NCBI GenBank assembly: GCA_026386835.1
Contig: JAPLMV010000257.1
Span: forward strand, 1-7,988
Direction: 5' to 3'
DNA: 7,988 nucleotides
DNA from: Planctomycetota bacterium
GTDB taxonomy: Bacteria > Planctomycetota > Phycisphaerae > Sedimentisphaerales > Anaerobacaceae
The notes beneath the pieces were generated by a model, which saw nothing but the letters and a program-made list of their open reading frames with translations, was not told the DNA's origin and did not search any database. Shown here one piece after another: positions 1 through 5,525 of the stretch. Each line of letters begins with the position of its first letter. Within the stretch, counting starts at the first letter, position 1. Both the position numbers and the translations under genes were made by a program.

Positions 1-788
1 GCAAACGAGCCTTGCATAAATCTGGCAGTGAACCTGAACTTTATCCCGGCCTCTTCGCAGCAGATGTGCAATGCCTCAAGCAGACTCATCTCCGTCACAT
101 CAAGATTGCTGACTATCCGGTTTTCTGTCAAAGACCGCAACTGCTCTATTGCAGGCCTTTGCAAATCACCTGCCGTCAAATATTCACAGAGCAGATAATA
201 AATCGCCTCCGCATAACTCCATAACTTTCTCGCCGATGATTCCTCAGCAAAAACCGTGTAACTATTGCCCTGGTTCTCTACCGATTCAATAGCGGCATTG
301 CCCTCACCGTCCTCATTGAATATCGTGTCGAGATTCTCTACAAAAACACTTGAACCATCCTCATCCCTGACACGCCTGCCGCAAACGGTAATGCGTTTAA
401 AACTTGCGCTTAAGTCCATTGCTGTAACTTCTATCTTTTCGCCGCCAGCTACGAGGCTGGTTTCAATGCTTTCTATCCTGCCTGCAAAAATCGGTACGCT
501 GCAAATAGATACATCTGGCGCTGAATGGTTGTAAACCTGCCTGATGCAGATGCTTTTCCCAATGGCAAGTTCCGCTTCAATATCTTCAATAGATGTTAAG
601 CTGCTGCCTGTATACGCAGCCGGATTGTAAGCCAGTCTTGCCCAGCTAAATTCAGGATACTCAGAATACACAATTTCTATCGGCTCAAGATACGGACAAA
701 GCGAACCGTCAAGTAACACCGATACTGTCGCCGCAGGCATCGCAAGTGTATTTTCCTCTCGCTGGAAAAAATCTATTCTGTTGGACAT
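1..788 (-). CDS. Putative tail hub/baseplate protein, C-terminus cut by window edge
   Basis: The frame stays open from an ATG at 788 to the left edge, giving 262 residues with no stop. The start is supported by an AAAGG ribosome site 7 bases upstream and by its position 17 bases after the preceding gene's stop. Residues 17-140 look like a compact beta domain: a hydrophobic strand pattern, then SVPIFAGRIESIE (98-109), EKIEVTAMDLSASFKRITV (117-135) and a conserved-looking CGRRV. A 'G-x-I-x-x-I ... v-x-a-x-D' pattern of this sort is typical of the late-control D / gp27 / VgrG-type hub fold. A linker with FNEDGEGNAA (157-166) follows. Residues 180-252 are predominantly helical (LWSYAEAIYYLLCEYL; MSLLEALHICCEEAGIKF), like the second half of hub proteins. 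It is probably the tail-tip or baseplate hub, which agrees with its place after the accessory tail genes. The function is inferred from pattern only, and the missing C-terminus could hold further domains. Confidence 0.6.
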   Translation of the reverse strand, partial: MSNRIDFFQREENTLAMPAATVSVLLDGSLCPYLEPIEIVYSEYPEFSWARLAYNPAAYTGSSLTSIEDIEAELAIGKSICIRQVYNHSAPDVSICSVPIFAGRIESIETSLVAGGEKIEVTAMDLSASFKRITVCGRRVRDEDGSSVFVENLDTIFNEDGEGNAAIESVENQGNSYTVFAEESSARKLWSYAEAIYYLLCEYLTAGDLQRPAIEQLRSLTENRIVSNLDVTEMSLLEALHICCEEAGIKFRFTARFMQGSF

Positions 789-805
789 AAAAAACCTTTG
801 ACTTC

Positions 806-1495
806 TTAGATGGCTTTTGCACTTAAAATTTTAATCCCCCGCGGACACGCAGTATCAACCCCAAGGCATATTCGAGCCGATGATTCATCCTCTATGCCAC
901 CTGCGTTCACAGCTCTTACCGCAAACAGATATTCACCTGCCGCAAGTTCCATGCTGTAATATTCATAAAACCTCAAACCCGCATAATCGATAGTGCCTAT
1001 CGCGTTTCCGTAGTCGATTTTTCCCGTGCCGTTGTCAGTGTATATATTGAAGCATTCCGGCACTGACTTCTGGTCGAGCGGATAATAAAACCATAGCAGC
1101 CTAACCTTCCCACTCAAGCTTTGTTTGGCTGTCAACTCAAAAATATTGTTCGGCCTCGGCGGTTTCAATTCACCGTCATCGCCCAGTGAAACCTTCACAG
1201 CCGCCGACATAGTTTGCTCCTCATCGCCGCAATTATTGACCATGCGGACCACATAATAATATGTTGAGTTACTTTCATGCTCGACATACACAGGCGGCTG
1301 GATTTGCCCTGCATTTTTTGCGGCCAAAGTCAGTATGTTCGTGAAATCTATCTTCTCCATATCCTGACCGCGATAAAGCACTGTAATACCTCCAATGCGA
1401 TACCAGAACCAGCCTTGACTCAAAACAAGGCCGAGCTTCCATCCATTGGAAGTTAATCCGTTAAACAGCGAATCTTTCAACCACTTAGCTTCCAT
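806..1495 (-). CDS. FN3-like beta-sandwich tail accessory protein (229 aa)
   Basis: The start codon overlaps the stop of the upstream gene by one base (TAATG), so translation is probably coupled. There is no signal peptide or membrane segment. The N-terminus (1-45) is aromatic-rich, with GWFWYRIGG near 28-36. Two FN3-like beta-sandwich units follow. Unit 1 (about 66-105) contains STYYYVVRMVNNCGDEE, and a proline-rich linker KPPRPN (111-116) ends it. Unit 2 (about 128-229) contains FNIYTDNGTGKIDYGNAIG (149-167) and the strand GEYLFAVRAVN (187-197). Unit 2 is clearly paralogous to the C-terminal domain of the protein encoded at 3581-4357: both have IY-x-DNGTG-x-IDY-x-N, and about 40-80 residues later AG-x-Y-x-FAV followed by an E-x-SS stretch and a proline. 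It lies between a beta-rich protein and the hub-like protein, so a tail-tip or adhesion role is likely. No family name is certain. Confidence 0.6.
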   Translation of the reverse strand: MEAKWLKDSLFNGLTSNGWKLGLVLSQGWFWYRIGGITVLYRGQDMEKIDFTNILTLAAKNAGQIQPPVYVEHESNSTYYYVVRMVNNCGDEEQTMSAAVKVSLGDDGELKPPRPNNIFELTAKQSLSGKVRLLWFYYPLDQKSVPECFNIYTDNGTGKIDYGNAIGTIDYAGLRFYEYYSMELAAGEYLFAVRAVNAGGIEDESSARICLGVDTACPRGIKILSAKAI

Positions 1496-1989
1496 TAGCT
1501 CGGGGTCCTTGTAATGGTCGTTTCAGCATCGGTCGGCGTATGCGTAAGCAGAATGGTACTGCCGTCGTCATCGTAATAATTTATTACGCCGGTACTCTTT
1601 GTCTGCACGGCCTTATTAACCAGTACCTTAGCCGCCTTTACAAAAAGCGAATCTGATACATCTGCTGTGCCACTCCAAATGATTTCTTGTATTGCAGGGA
1701 TATAATCAAGAATAACAGGCGTTGAAGGGGTTCCCAGATAAAAACAGATTATAAATATTCCTGCCTCTGTTATGCTTGTAGGAAAGTCAGCAACATACAA
1801 ACCGCTTCCAGTGGCAAATTCTGTCAGTGGAATATCATATGTATTCAAATCAGCAACAGCAAATGGCGTATCCCAGGTGTTATTAGTAGTATCTCTTACT
1901 CTTATTGCACCAGAATCATTTTTGAACACACAGGCAAACATGTTTGTTAGTCCAGTTTCACCCAGAGTTAATTTAATTTCTTTTGACAT
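1495..1989 (-). CDS. Beta-rich virion accessory protein (164 aa), unknown family
   Basis: This is an intact ORF starting 12 bases after the stop of the DUF1566 gene. Its ribosome site is only a weak purine run (AAGAAAG). It ends in a TAATG overlap with the next gene. Residues 4-100 alternate hydrophobic and polar positions like a beta-sandwich and include TGLTNMFACVFKNDSG (12-27) and GSGLYVADFPTSITEAGIF (61-79), a pattern that resembles the ligand or oligomerisation modules of baseplate upper proteins. A short linker (about 101-116) leads to a separate C-terminal unit, KAAKVLVNKAVQTKSTG (118-134), then an acidic YYDDDGST turn (138-145) and a strand ending TTITRTPS. That tail looks like an attachment module. 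The 5' half is AT-rich: hand count of 1801-1980 gives 68 of 180 G+C, about 38%. The context suggests a tail-tip component, but I do not recognise a named family. Confidence 0.5.
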   Translation of the reverse strand: MSKEIKLTLGETGLTNMFACVFKNDSGAIRVRDTTNNTWDTPFAVADLNTYDIPLTEFATGSGLYVADFPTSITEAGIFIICFYLGTPSTPVILDYIPAIQEIIWSGTADVSDSLFVKAAKVLVNKAVQTKSTGVINYYDDDGSTILLTHTPTDAETTITRTPS

Positions 1990-2001
1990 TTTTATTCTTT
2001 C

Positions 2002-2544
2002 TTAGAAATTCCTACAAAGTCTAACTGCATAAGCACTCGTTTTAGCGGCGGTAGTTACCACGTTCGTTGCCGAAAAACGAACCGCCATACCGCCTGCTGT
2101 ATTGTCTGGATTTGTAGTACTTGTCCAATAATTTGCTGTTGCAAGATTAAAACTTACGCGTTTCAAATTTGTGGCATTAAAATCAAAAAGTGAAGTAAGT
2201 TCATAGAAATTCGGTAATCGCCAATCTAAAAAACCGGCATAACCATTGACTGAATTATACGTTACTTGTGCGTATGCTACAGCGTTTACCCAAGTCCAAG
2301 TAGTTACTGCTCCAGCAACTTCATCTGCAGCAGGCCACATAAGACGAGTTGCATAGTCTAAAATAACAGCATTACCAGCGATAGTCTTTGCAACAAACCG
2401 AGTCTGATTATTTGAATTAAGTCGTCCTTTTTTCCACCCTACCTGGTAAGTGCCATCATCACCAGTTTGGTAACTTATTACCTGCCCTGTTTTTGGTAAA
2501 ACTCCAAAGCGAGGATTAAAAATTATTGTGTTTAATTTCTCCAT
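2002..2544 (-). CDS. DUF1566 (Lcl C-terminal, lectin-fold) domain protein
   Basis: This 180-residue protein carries the hallmarks of a DUF1566 domain, a C-type-lectin-like fold found in bacterial surface and phage proteins. An N-terminal LPKTGQVISYQTGDDGTYQVG (16-36) is the usual lead-in of this family. Then come ILDYATRLMWP (61-71), NGYAGFLDWRLPNFYELTSLFD (100-121), ANYWTST (137-143) and a closing YAVRLCR (172-178). These correspond to the family's 'GLMW', 'DWRLP..EL', 'YWTS' and 'vR.vR' blocks. It has no signal peptide or anchor, which fits a virion component better than a secreted host protein. The start has a purine-rich AAGAAG site, 5 bases of spacer (TAAAA/A) before ATG. A near-consensus promoter lies just upstream (see 2571-2599). 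Hand count of 2041-2520 gives 195 of 480 G+C, about 41%, lower than the head genes. The likely role is a receptor- or glycan-binding protein at the tail, or a moron gene with a role in the lysogen. Confidence 0.8.
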   Translation of the reverse strand: MEKLNTIIFNPRFGVLPKTGQVISYQTGDDGTYQVGWKKGRLNSNNQTRFVAKTIAGNAVILDYATRLMWPAADEVAGAVTTWTWVNAVAYAQVTYNSVNGYAGFLDWRLPNFYELTSLFDFNATNLKRVSFNLATANYWTSTTNPDNTAGGMAVRFSATNVVTTAAKTSAYAVRLCRNF

Positions 2545-2554
2545 TTTTTACTTC

Positions 2555-2644
2555 TTATAGCATATTCTTAATTATAATGTTATCCTTTGGTGATATCAAA
2601 ATCGCATTTCCAAGCTTAATATCTTTAATAGTTTCAGCAAGCAT
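2555..2644 (-). CDS. Small ORF, 29 aa, possible leader or mini-protein
   Basis: An ATG at 2644 opens a 29-codon frame (MLAETIKDIKLGNAILISPK...) ending in TAA at 2555, 10 bases before the DUF1566 start. A good ribosome site (GAGGGTGAG) lies about 8 bases upstream. The ATG follows, after three bases, the stop of another short open frame (2648-2740). The peptide is amphipathic to hydrophobic, with isoleucines at regular positions (AILIS, NIIIKN), and has no recognisable motif. The predicted promoter at 2571-2599 lies inside this frame, so the two readings compete: either a translated small gene within the operon, or a fortuitous frame over a promoter. It could also be the degraded end of a larger gene. 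Confidence 0.35.
   Translation of the reverse strand: MLAETIKDIKLGNAILISPKDNIIIKNML
2571..2599 (-). promoter_or_regulatory. Predicted sigma70-type promoter for the DUF1566 gene
   Basis: Reading the minus strand, TTGATA (2594-2599, 5 of 6 to consensus) is separated by exactly 17 bases from TATAAT (2571-2576, 6 of 6). A start site about 7 bases downstream of the -10 would fall near 2564 and leave a leader of about 20 bases carrying the AAGAAG ribosome site of the DUF1566 ORF. This is the best promoter-like pair I found in the window, and it lies in the only sizeable intergenic gap. The surrounding AT-richness raises the chance of coincidence. Whether the host sigma factor prefers this consensus is unknown. 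Confidence 0.5.
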
Positions 2645-2647
2645 AAT

Positions 2648-2740
2648 TTAACTCACCCTCACACACATTATGTAAACAATCACGTCGGCGCCGGATGCAC
2701 CAACGACCGACAGCAACCAGGCCTGAATTTTAACTAACCT
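2648..2740 (-). other. Short open frame without a standard start, possible gene remnant
   Basis: Thirty sense codons lie between stops at 2741-2743 and 2648-2650 on the minus strand. They encode a coding-like peptide, KIQAWLLSVVGASGADVIVYI, with varied codons and a hydrophobic core. There is no ATG or GTG at its head. An AAAGG site sits 9 bases before an ATT codon (2726-2728), which would be a very rare start, and a TTG occurs at 2714-2716. The alternatives are non-standard initiation, a decayed gene that lost its start, or a chance frame. The stop lies three bases before the ATG of the 29-codon ORF, as is common for coupled genes. A five-codon ATG frame (MEFKG) overlaps just upstream and ends in TAG. 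The rest of the 2545-2771 gap contains no terminator-like hairpin that I can see. Confidence 0.3.
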
Positions 2741-2771
2741 TTAAATTCCATCGGTAAACTAACCAACCAAT

Positions 2772-3560
2772 TTACGCTTCCTGTGTCCAGTTTCCGTACT
2801 TGGCTGCTGTAACCCAGTTGCCGTTTGTGTCAGCCGCAACCTTCAAACACGCTCCTATGGCATTGGCCTTTTTGTACTTGTCCGCAGTTTGTCCGCTGTC
2901 GTCTCTTATGGCTGATGTCCCCGGATCAACCCGCAACTCCTGACCTGCCTGTACCGCAAAAGTAAATTCTGTCCCCGTAGGTGCCGATGCCGGCAGCGTC
3001 AATGTCACCGCCCCCGTCGCTCCAAGATTGGTATGGATACTGCCCGATTCCGCCGCTGTTAAAGTATCGCTGCTTGTATGCGCTTCAATGGTCTGTTTTA
3101 TACCGCCTGCGCCGTAAGGCATTACAAAATTATGACCCTGTCGGCAATCGGTTGTCGAAACAATATCACCGCCTGAAGTAGTCACCATTGCCAGTCGAAC
3201 GTGCGGTGCAGCCGCCATATTCGGAAAACCGCTGTATTCATTTATTACAGGAACTCCGCTCGCATTCAGATACACATAGATATTTGCCTTATTGTCTGCA
3301 AGCGTATTGCCAGACGAGCCGGCGTAGCTGACCTGTTCTGTTCCCAGCCAGAACTTGCCAGCCTTTACGCCTATATCCAGCCCGCCCTCGTCATACACCC
3401 GCAAATCGTTCGCCCGTTTCGCCGCAAGAATAAGCCGATAAAGCAGCTTGCGAAATTCCAGATAATAAGGCGATTTTCCCGTCGGTATATAGTCAACGCC
3501 TGTTTCGCCGTCAGATACGATATTTAACAATTCACTATCGGATGGGTACATCTCAGCCAT
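2772..3560 (-). CDS. Tail fibre / appendage-like protein (262 aa)
   Basis: The start is the ATG at 3560 with a strong GGGAG site 6 bases upstream, 20 bases after the preceding stop. The N-terminal 50 residues are helical (YYLEFRKLLYRLILAAKRAND, 32-52) and may trimerise or attach the protein. Residues 54-148 form a beta module: LDIGVKAGKFWLGTEQVSYAG (61-81), then DNKANIYVYLNASGVPVI (89-106), AAPHVRLAMVTTSGGDI (116-132) and TTDCRQGHNF. This layout is common in phage neck or tail appendages. Residues 158-258 form a second module, EAHTSSDTLTAAESGS (159-174), TGAVTLTLPASAPTGTEFTF (182-201) and GQELRVDPGTSAIR (206-219). It is the Gly/Thr/Ala-rich beta module often found near the ends of tail fibres and on capsid decorations. 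It is probably a structural fibre or adhesin scaffold; no catalytic motif is visible. Confidence 0.65.
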   Translation of the reverse strand: MAEMYPSDSELLNIVSDGETGVDYIPTGKSPYYLEFRKLLYRLILAAKRANDLRVYDEGGLDIGVKAGKFWLGTEQVSYAGSSGNTLADNKANIYVYLNASGVPVINEYSGFPNMAAAPHVRLAMVTTSGGDIVSTTDCRQGHNFVMPYGAGGIKQTIEAHTSSDTLTAAESGSIHTNLGATGAVTLTLPASAPTGTEFTFAVQAGQELRVDPGTSAIRDDSGQTADKYKKANAIGACLKVAADTNGNWVTAAKYGNWTQEA

Positions 3561-3580
3561 AACATTCTCCCTGAAACTAT

Positions 3581-4357
3581 CTATGAAACGCTCAACACCA
3601 AATTGTTTGTATTTTTATCAAACGAATAAACATCTAAATATTCCGCTGGTTTTGCCGGCGGCATCACCACAATCTCTCCCGTTTCGCTTACACTGCTTTC
3701 ATTGCCGCGTTCGTCGATTATCTTTACTGCAAATTTATAAACCCCCGCCTGCATCGGCTCGCTTATCCACTCCAATGTATCAGCATCAACCCCAAATTCC
3801 CCATCGCCGAAACTCCCCCGTCCAAATCCAACCCCCGCCGACCAGTCCCTGCCGAAATCGCTAAAGCCAAACCTGCTCATGCCAAACCCAGCCTTGTCTT
3901 GTCGCTCTGGCCATAACTGTATCGGTATATCATTGAGCGGATTATCGTAATCAATCTCTCCTGTCCCATTATCAAAATAAATTTGCACTGTCGAATCAAT
4001 CGATAGCTCCTGGCTTCGCAAAAAAGTAATCTTCACACGACCGCTTTGGGTAATCGCCGAATAAAGCTCTTCGCTGAAATCAATATCCGCTTCACCGGCT
4101 TCTACCGCAAAAACTTCTATCCTGACAGGCAACTGGCAGGAACCCGGCAACTGAACAATCAATTCCCGCTGACCCGGCTCCACAGTCGCCCCCGCATACT
4201 GGCCGTTGACATAAACCTGATATAACTTATCAATCCAGTCGCAATACCATCTGACCAGAACAACCCTCGGCAAAGCAACGCTGCCGCCATCTTTCCAAAT
4301 CCCGGCTGGCACTTCTATAGCCCTGACATTTTCTATCCCCTCACTGATTAAGGCCAT
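3581..4357 (-). CDS. Beta-sandwich tail accessory protein with FG pentapeptide repeat (258 aa)
   Basis: The start ATG at 4357 has an AGGGG site 8 bases upstream and follows the previous stop by 16 bases. There is no signal peptide. Residues 30-95 look like an FN3-type sandwich (RVVLVRWYCDW, KLYQVYVNGQYAGATV, RIEVFAVEAG). A second sandwich spans about 106-258, with VQIYFDNGTGEIDYDNPLNDI (124-144), GVYKFAVKIIDERGNESS (205-222) and a closing LDVYSFDKNTNNLVLSVS. This second domain is paralogous to the end of the 229-residue protein encoded at 806-1495. Unlike that paralogue, it carries between its strands a Gly/Phe-rich insert of seven 5-residue units (157-191; see 3785-3889). It sits between the small protein after the adaptor and the fibre-like protein. 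The glycine-rich loop could be a receptor-contact element by analogy with glycine-rich adhesin tips, but that is inference. Confidence 0.6.
   Translation of the reverse strand: MALISEGIENVRAIEVPAGIWKDGGSVALPRVVLVRWYCDWIDKLYQVYVNGQYAGATVEPGQRELIVQLPGSCQLPVRIEVFAVEAGEADIDFSEELYSAITQSGRVKITFLRSQELSIDSTVQIYFDNGTGEIDYDNPLNDIPIQLWPERQDKAGFGMSRFGFSDFGRDWSAGVGFGRGSFGDGEFGVDADTLEWISEPMQAGVYKFAVKIIDERGNESSVSETGEIVVMPPAKPAEYLDVYSFDKNTNNLVLSVS
3785..3889 (-). repeat. In-frame 15-bp tandem repeat encoding xFGxx pentapeptides
   Basis: Residues 157-191 of the 258-residue protein split into seven 5-residue units: GFGMS, RFGFS, DFGRD, WSAGV, GFGRG, SFGDG, EFGVD. Phe-Gly falls at 158, 163, 168, 178, 183 and 188, an exact period of five with only the fourth unit diverged. 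At DNA level the first two units are nearly identical (GGGTTTGGCATGAGC and AGGTTTGGCTTTAGC), which shows repeat expansion. The insert is absent from the paralogous domain encoded at 806-1495. Confidence 0.85.
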
Positions 4358-4373
4358 AACACTTGCCCCTGTC

Positions 4374-4742
4374 TCAAACTAACTGCCTGTACACTATCTC
4401 ATACTCACAGCACAAACCAATTCCAGATTCCGTAGTTTTTGTAACCTTAAAAATATCCATTCTAAGATTGGAAAACTCTCTTCCATCGCTTATTGCAAGC
4501 TTGTGCGTTCGCCCGTCCATATAAGCCGATATAACACCGATTCTCTCATTCATCTTTAGTCGGCTGTTCGCCCGCAGTGTACCTTTCTGTGTTATACGCC
4601 TGCCGCGTCCCCCTAAATCAATACTGAGCACGCCATCCAGACCGGATACCGCTTTATCTATCGACACTTTCTCCAGACTGCCGACTTCAATCGTAAGTCC
4701 CTGTTCGTCGAATAAACCTTGTTCATCCAAAGTAGTTCTCAT
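4374..4742 (-). CDS. Small structural protein (122 aa), likely connector or tail component
   Basis: I chose the ATG at 4742 (AGAAG site 7 bases upstream). A TTG at 4763 with a GAAGG site 9 bases upstream would add seven residues (MISRRFP) and is a real alternative. The N-terminus carries a tandem DEQGL (6-10 and 12-16). The body is beta-rich: GLTIEVGSLEKVSIDKAV (15-32), LDGVLSIDLGGRGRRITQKG (35-54), RIGVISAYMDGRTHKLAISDG (67-87), then NLRMDIFKVT and a final CEYEIVYRQL. The IDLGGRGRRI-x-QKG segment suggests an oligomerising beta-barrel. Its position directly after the adaptor-like gene is where head-completion or stopper proteins and tail terminators usually lie. No named family is recognised, and a metal- or nucleic-acid-binding motif is not evident. 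Confidence 0.6.
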   Translation of the reverse strand: MRTTLDEQGLFDEQGLTIEVGSLEKVSIDKAVSGLDGVLSIDLGGRGRRITQKGTLRANSRLKMNERIGVISAYMDGRTHKLAISDGREFSNLRMDIFKVTKTTESGIGLCCEYEIVYRQLV

Positions 4743-4775
4743 AGGAAATCTTCTGCTAATCAATAATCAATACCT

Positions 4776-5432
4776 TCAGTCTCTTGCCAGCCGGACTATT
4801 CCGCCCGCTCTGGTAACATCAGCTTTGCCGTCACCCCCAATATCGATATTAAGCCGGCATCGCTCACGTGCCTGTTCGAAAAGCTTTTTATAGTAAAGAC
4901 TTTTCTTCCAAAAATTTTCATTCTCCACCCCGTCAGCCAGCGTCGCATATACCGTCGATATAACCGCAAATACCGATGCTCGTTTTAATACTTCCCTATC
5001 CAGAATATCTTCAGCATCAATATCGCTTGCCGCATCCCCAGGCAAAAGTCCGTAATATTCCGTCAACTGAAAACCCACCTCACTCGCCTGCGGCCCAAAC
5101 GTGCAGATTTGGTAAGTTATGTTTGCAGTTGCCGGTGGGGCTATCGGCTCATCACTTGAATCGTTTCGAACCACCGATACCGTAAGCTGTGTTGCTGAAT
5201 CAACAGATATAATCTCAAACGCTCCATCAAGTAAGCCGTCGCCAGATTGCAGATATATAACCTCGCCAGAACAAACCGATGCACTTACAAACTCTGCATT
5301 AGCTGCGGTGAAACTTGTTCCATCAAGGACTCCATCTGTCCCTGCTGAAAGTATTTGTCCCGGCAGCCGCAGTTCGCCAAATAATATCGGCTCATATTTC
5401 AGAATGTCAACATCACACGAAAATCTAACCAT
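4776..5432 (-). CDS. Head-tail adaptor-like protein with N-terminal beta domain (218 aa)
   Basis: The ATG at 5432 has a GGAG site 8 bases upstream, after the inverted-repeat gap behind the capsid gene. The protein has two parts. Residues 10-110 are a beta domain with DGVLDGTSFTAANAEF (33-48), SGEVIYLQSGDGLLDGAFEI (55-74) and TQLTVSVVRND (81-91). Residues 115-218 are mainly helical: LTEYYGLLPGD, AEDILDREVLKRASVFAVIST (140-160), NFWKKSLYYKKLFEQARERCRL (173-194), then NIDIGGDGKAD and a basic end RAGGIVRLARD. A helical bundle followed by an arginine-rich C-terminal 'iDi-G-G-x' tail matches head-tail connector/adaptor proteins that dock under the portal (gp6/gp15-like). The extra N-terminal beta domain makes it longer than typical adaptors (about 100-130 residues). 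Gene position right after the capsid gene supports this role. Confidence 0.6.
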   Translation of the reverse strand: MVRFSCDVDILKYEPILFGELRLPGQILSAGTDGVLDGTSFTAANAEFVSASVCSGEVIYLQSGDGLLDGAFEIISVDSATQLTVSVVRNDSSDEPIAPPATANITYQICTFGPQASEVGFQLTEYYGLLPGDAASDIDAEDILDREVLKRASVFAVISTVYATLADGVENENFWKKSLYYKKLFEQARERCRLNIDIGGDGKADVTRAGGIVRLARD

Positions 5433-5449
5433 TTTCTTTGCTCCAACTT

Positions 5450-5515
5450 TAAGCGATTAGCGGATAGCTTCGAGAAGCAAAAAAACTGACCCCTTCTGCT
5501 ATCCGCTACCGCTTA
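5450..5515. repeat. Long imperfect inverted repeat between capsid and adaptor genes
   Basis: Outer arms taagcg (5450-5455) and cgctta (5510-5515) flank perfect 10-base arms agcggatagc (5459-5468) and gctatccgct (5498-5507). Inside these, agaag (5473-5477) pairs with cttct. The whole can fold as one bulged hairpin with an A/T-tract loop. The T run (minus strand) lies in the loop rather than after the stem, so it is not a classic rho-independent terminator. It could act as a 3' mRNA-stabilising or processing structure separating capsid mRNA from downstream messages, or be a dispersed REP-like element. Confidence 0.75.
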
Positions 5516-5525
5516 TCTGCTGTTT

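Noticed and set aside
2002..2200. DUF1566 C-terminus as the variable region of a diversity-generating retroelement
   Set aside because: The lectin-like fold is shared with known DGR targets, but no reverse transcriptase and no near-identical template repeat is in the window, and the C-terminal codons show no AAY-type enrichment. A search of the flanking sequence for an RT and a repeat of this segment would settle it.
2440..2499. LPKTG in the DUF1566 protein as a sortase anchor
   Set aside because: It lies at residues 16-20 near the N-terminus, with no following hydrophobic segment or basic tail and no signal peptide; it is part of the normal DUF1566 lead-in.
2645..2771. cggcgccg palindrome in the 2545-2771 gap as a terminator
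   Set aside because: It is an uninterrupted 8-base palindrome with no room for a loop and no following T run.
5450..5515. Inverted repeat as a rho-independent terminator or transposon end
   Set aside because: The minus-strand T run is in the loop, not after the stem, and no transposase, target duplication or complete insertion unit is present.
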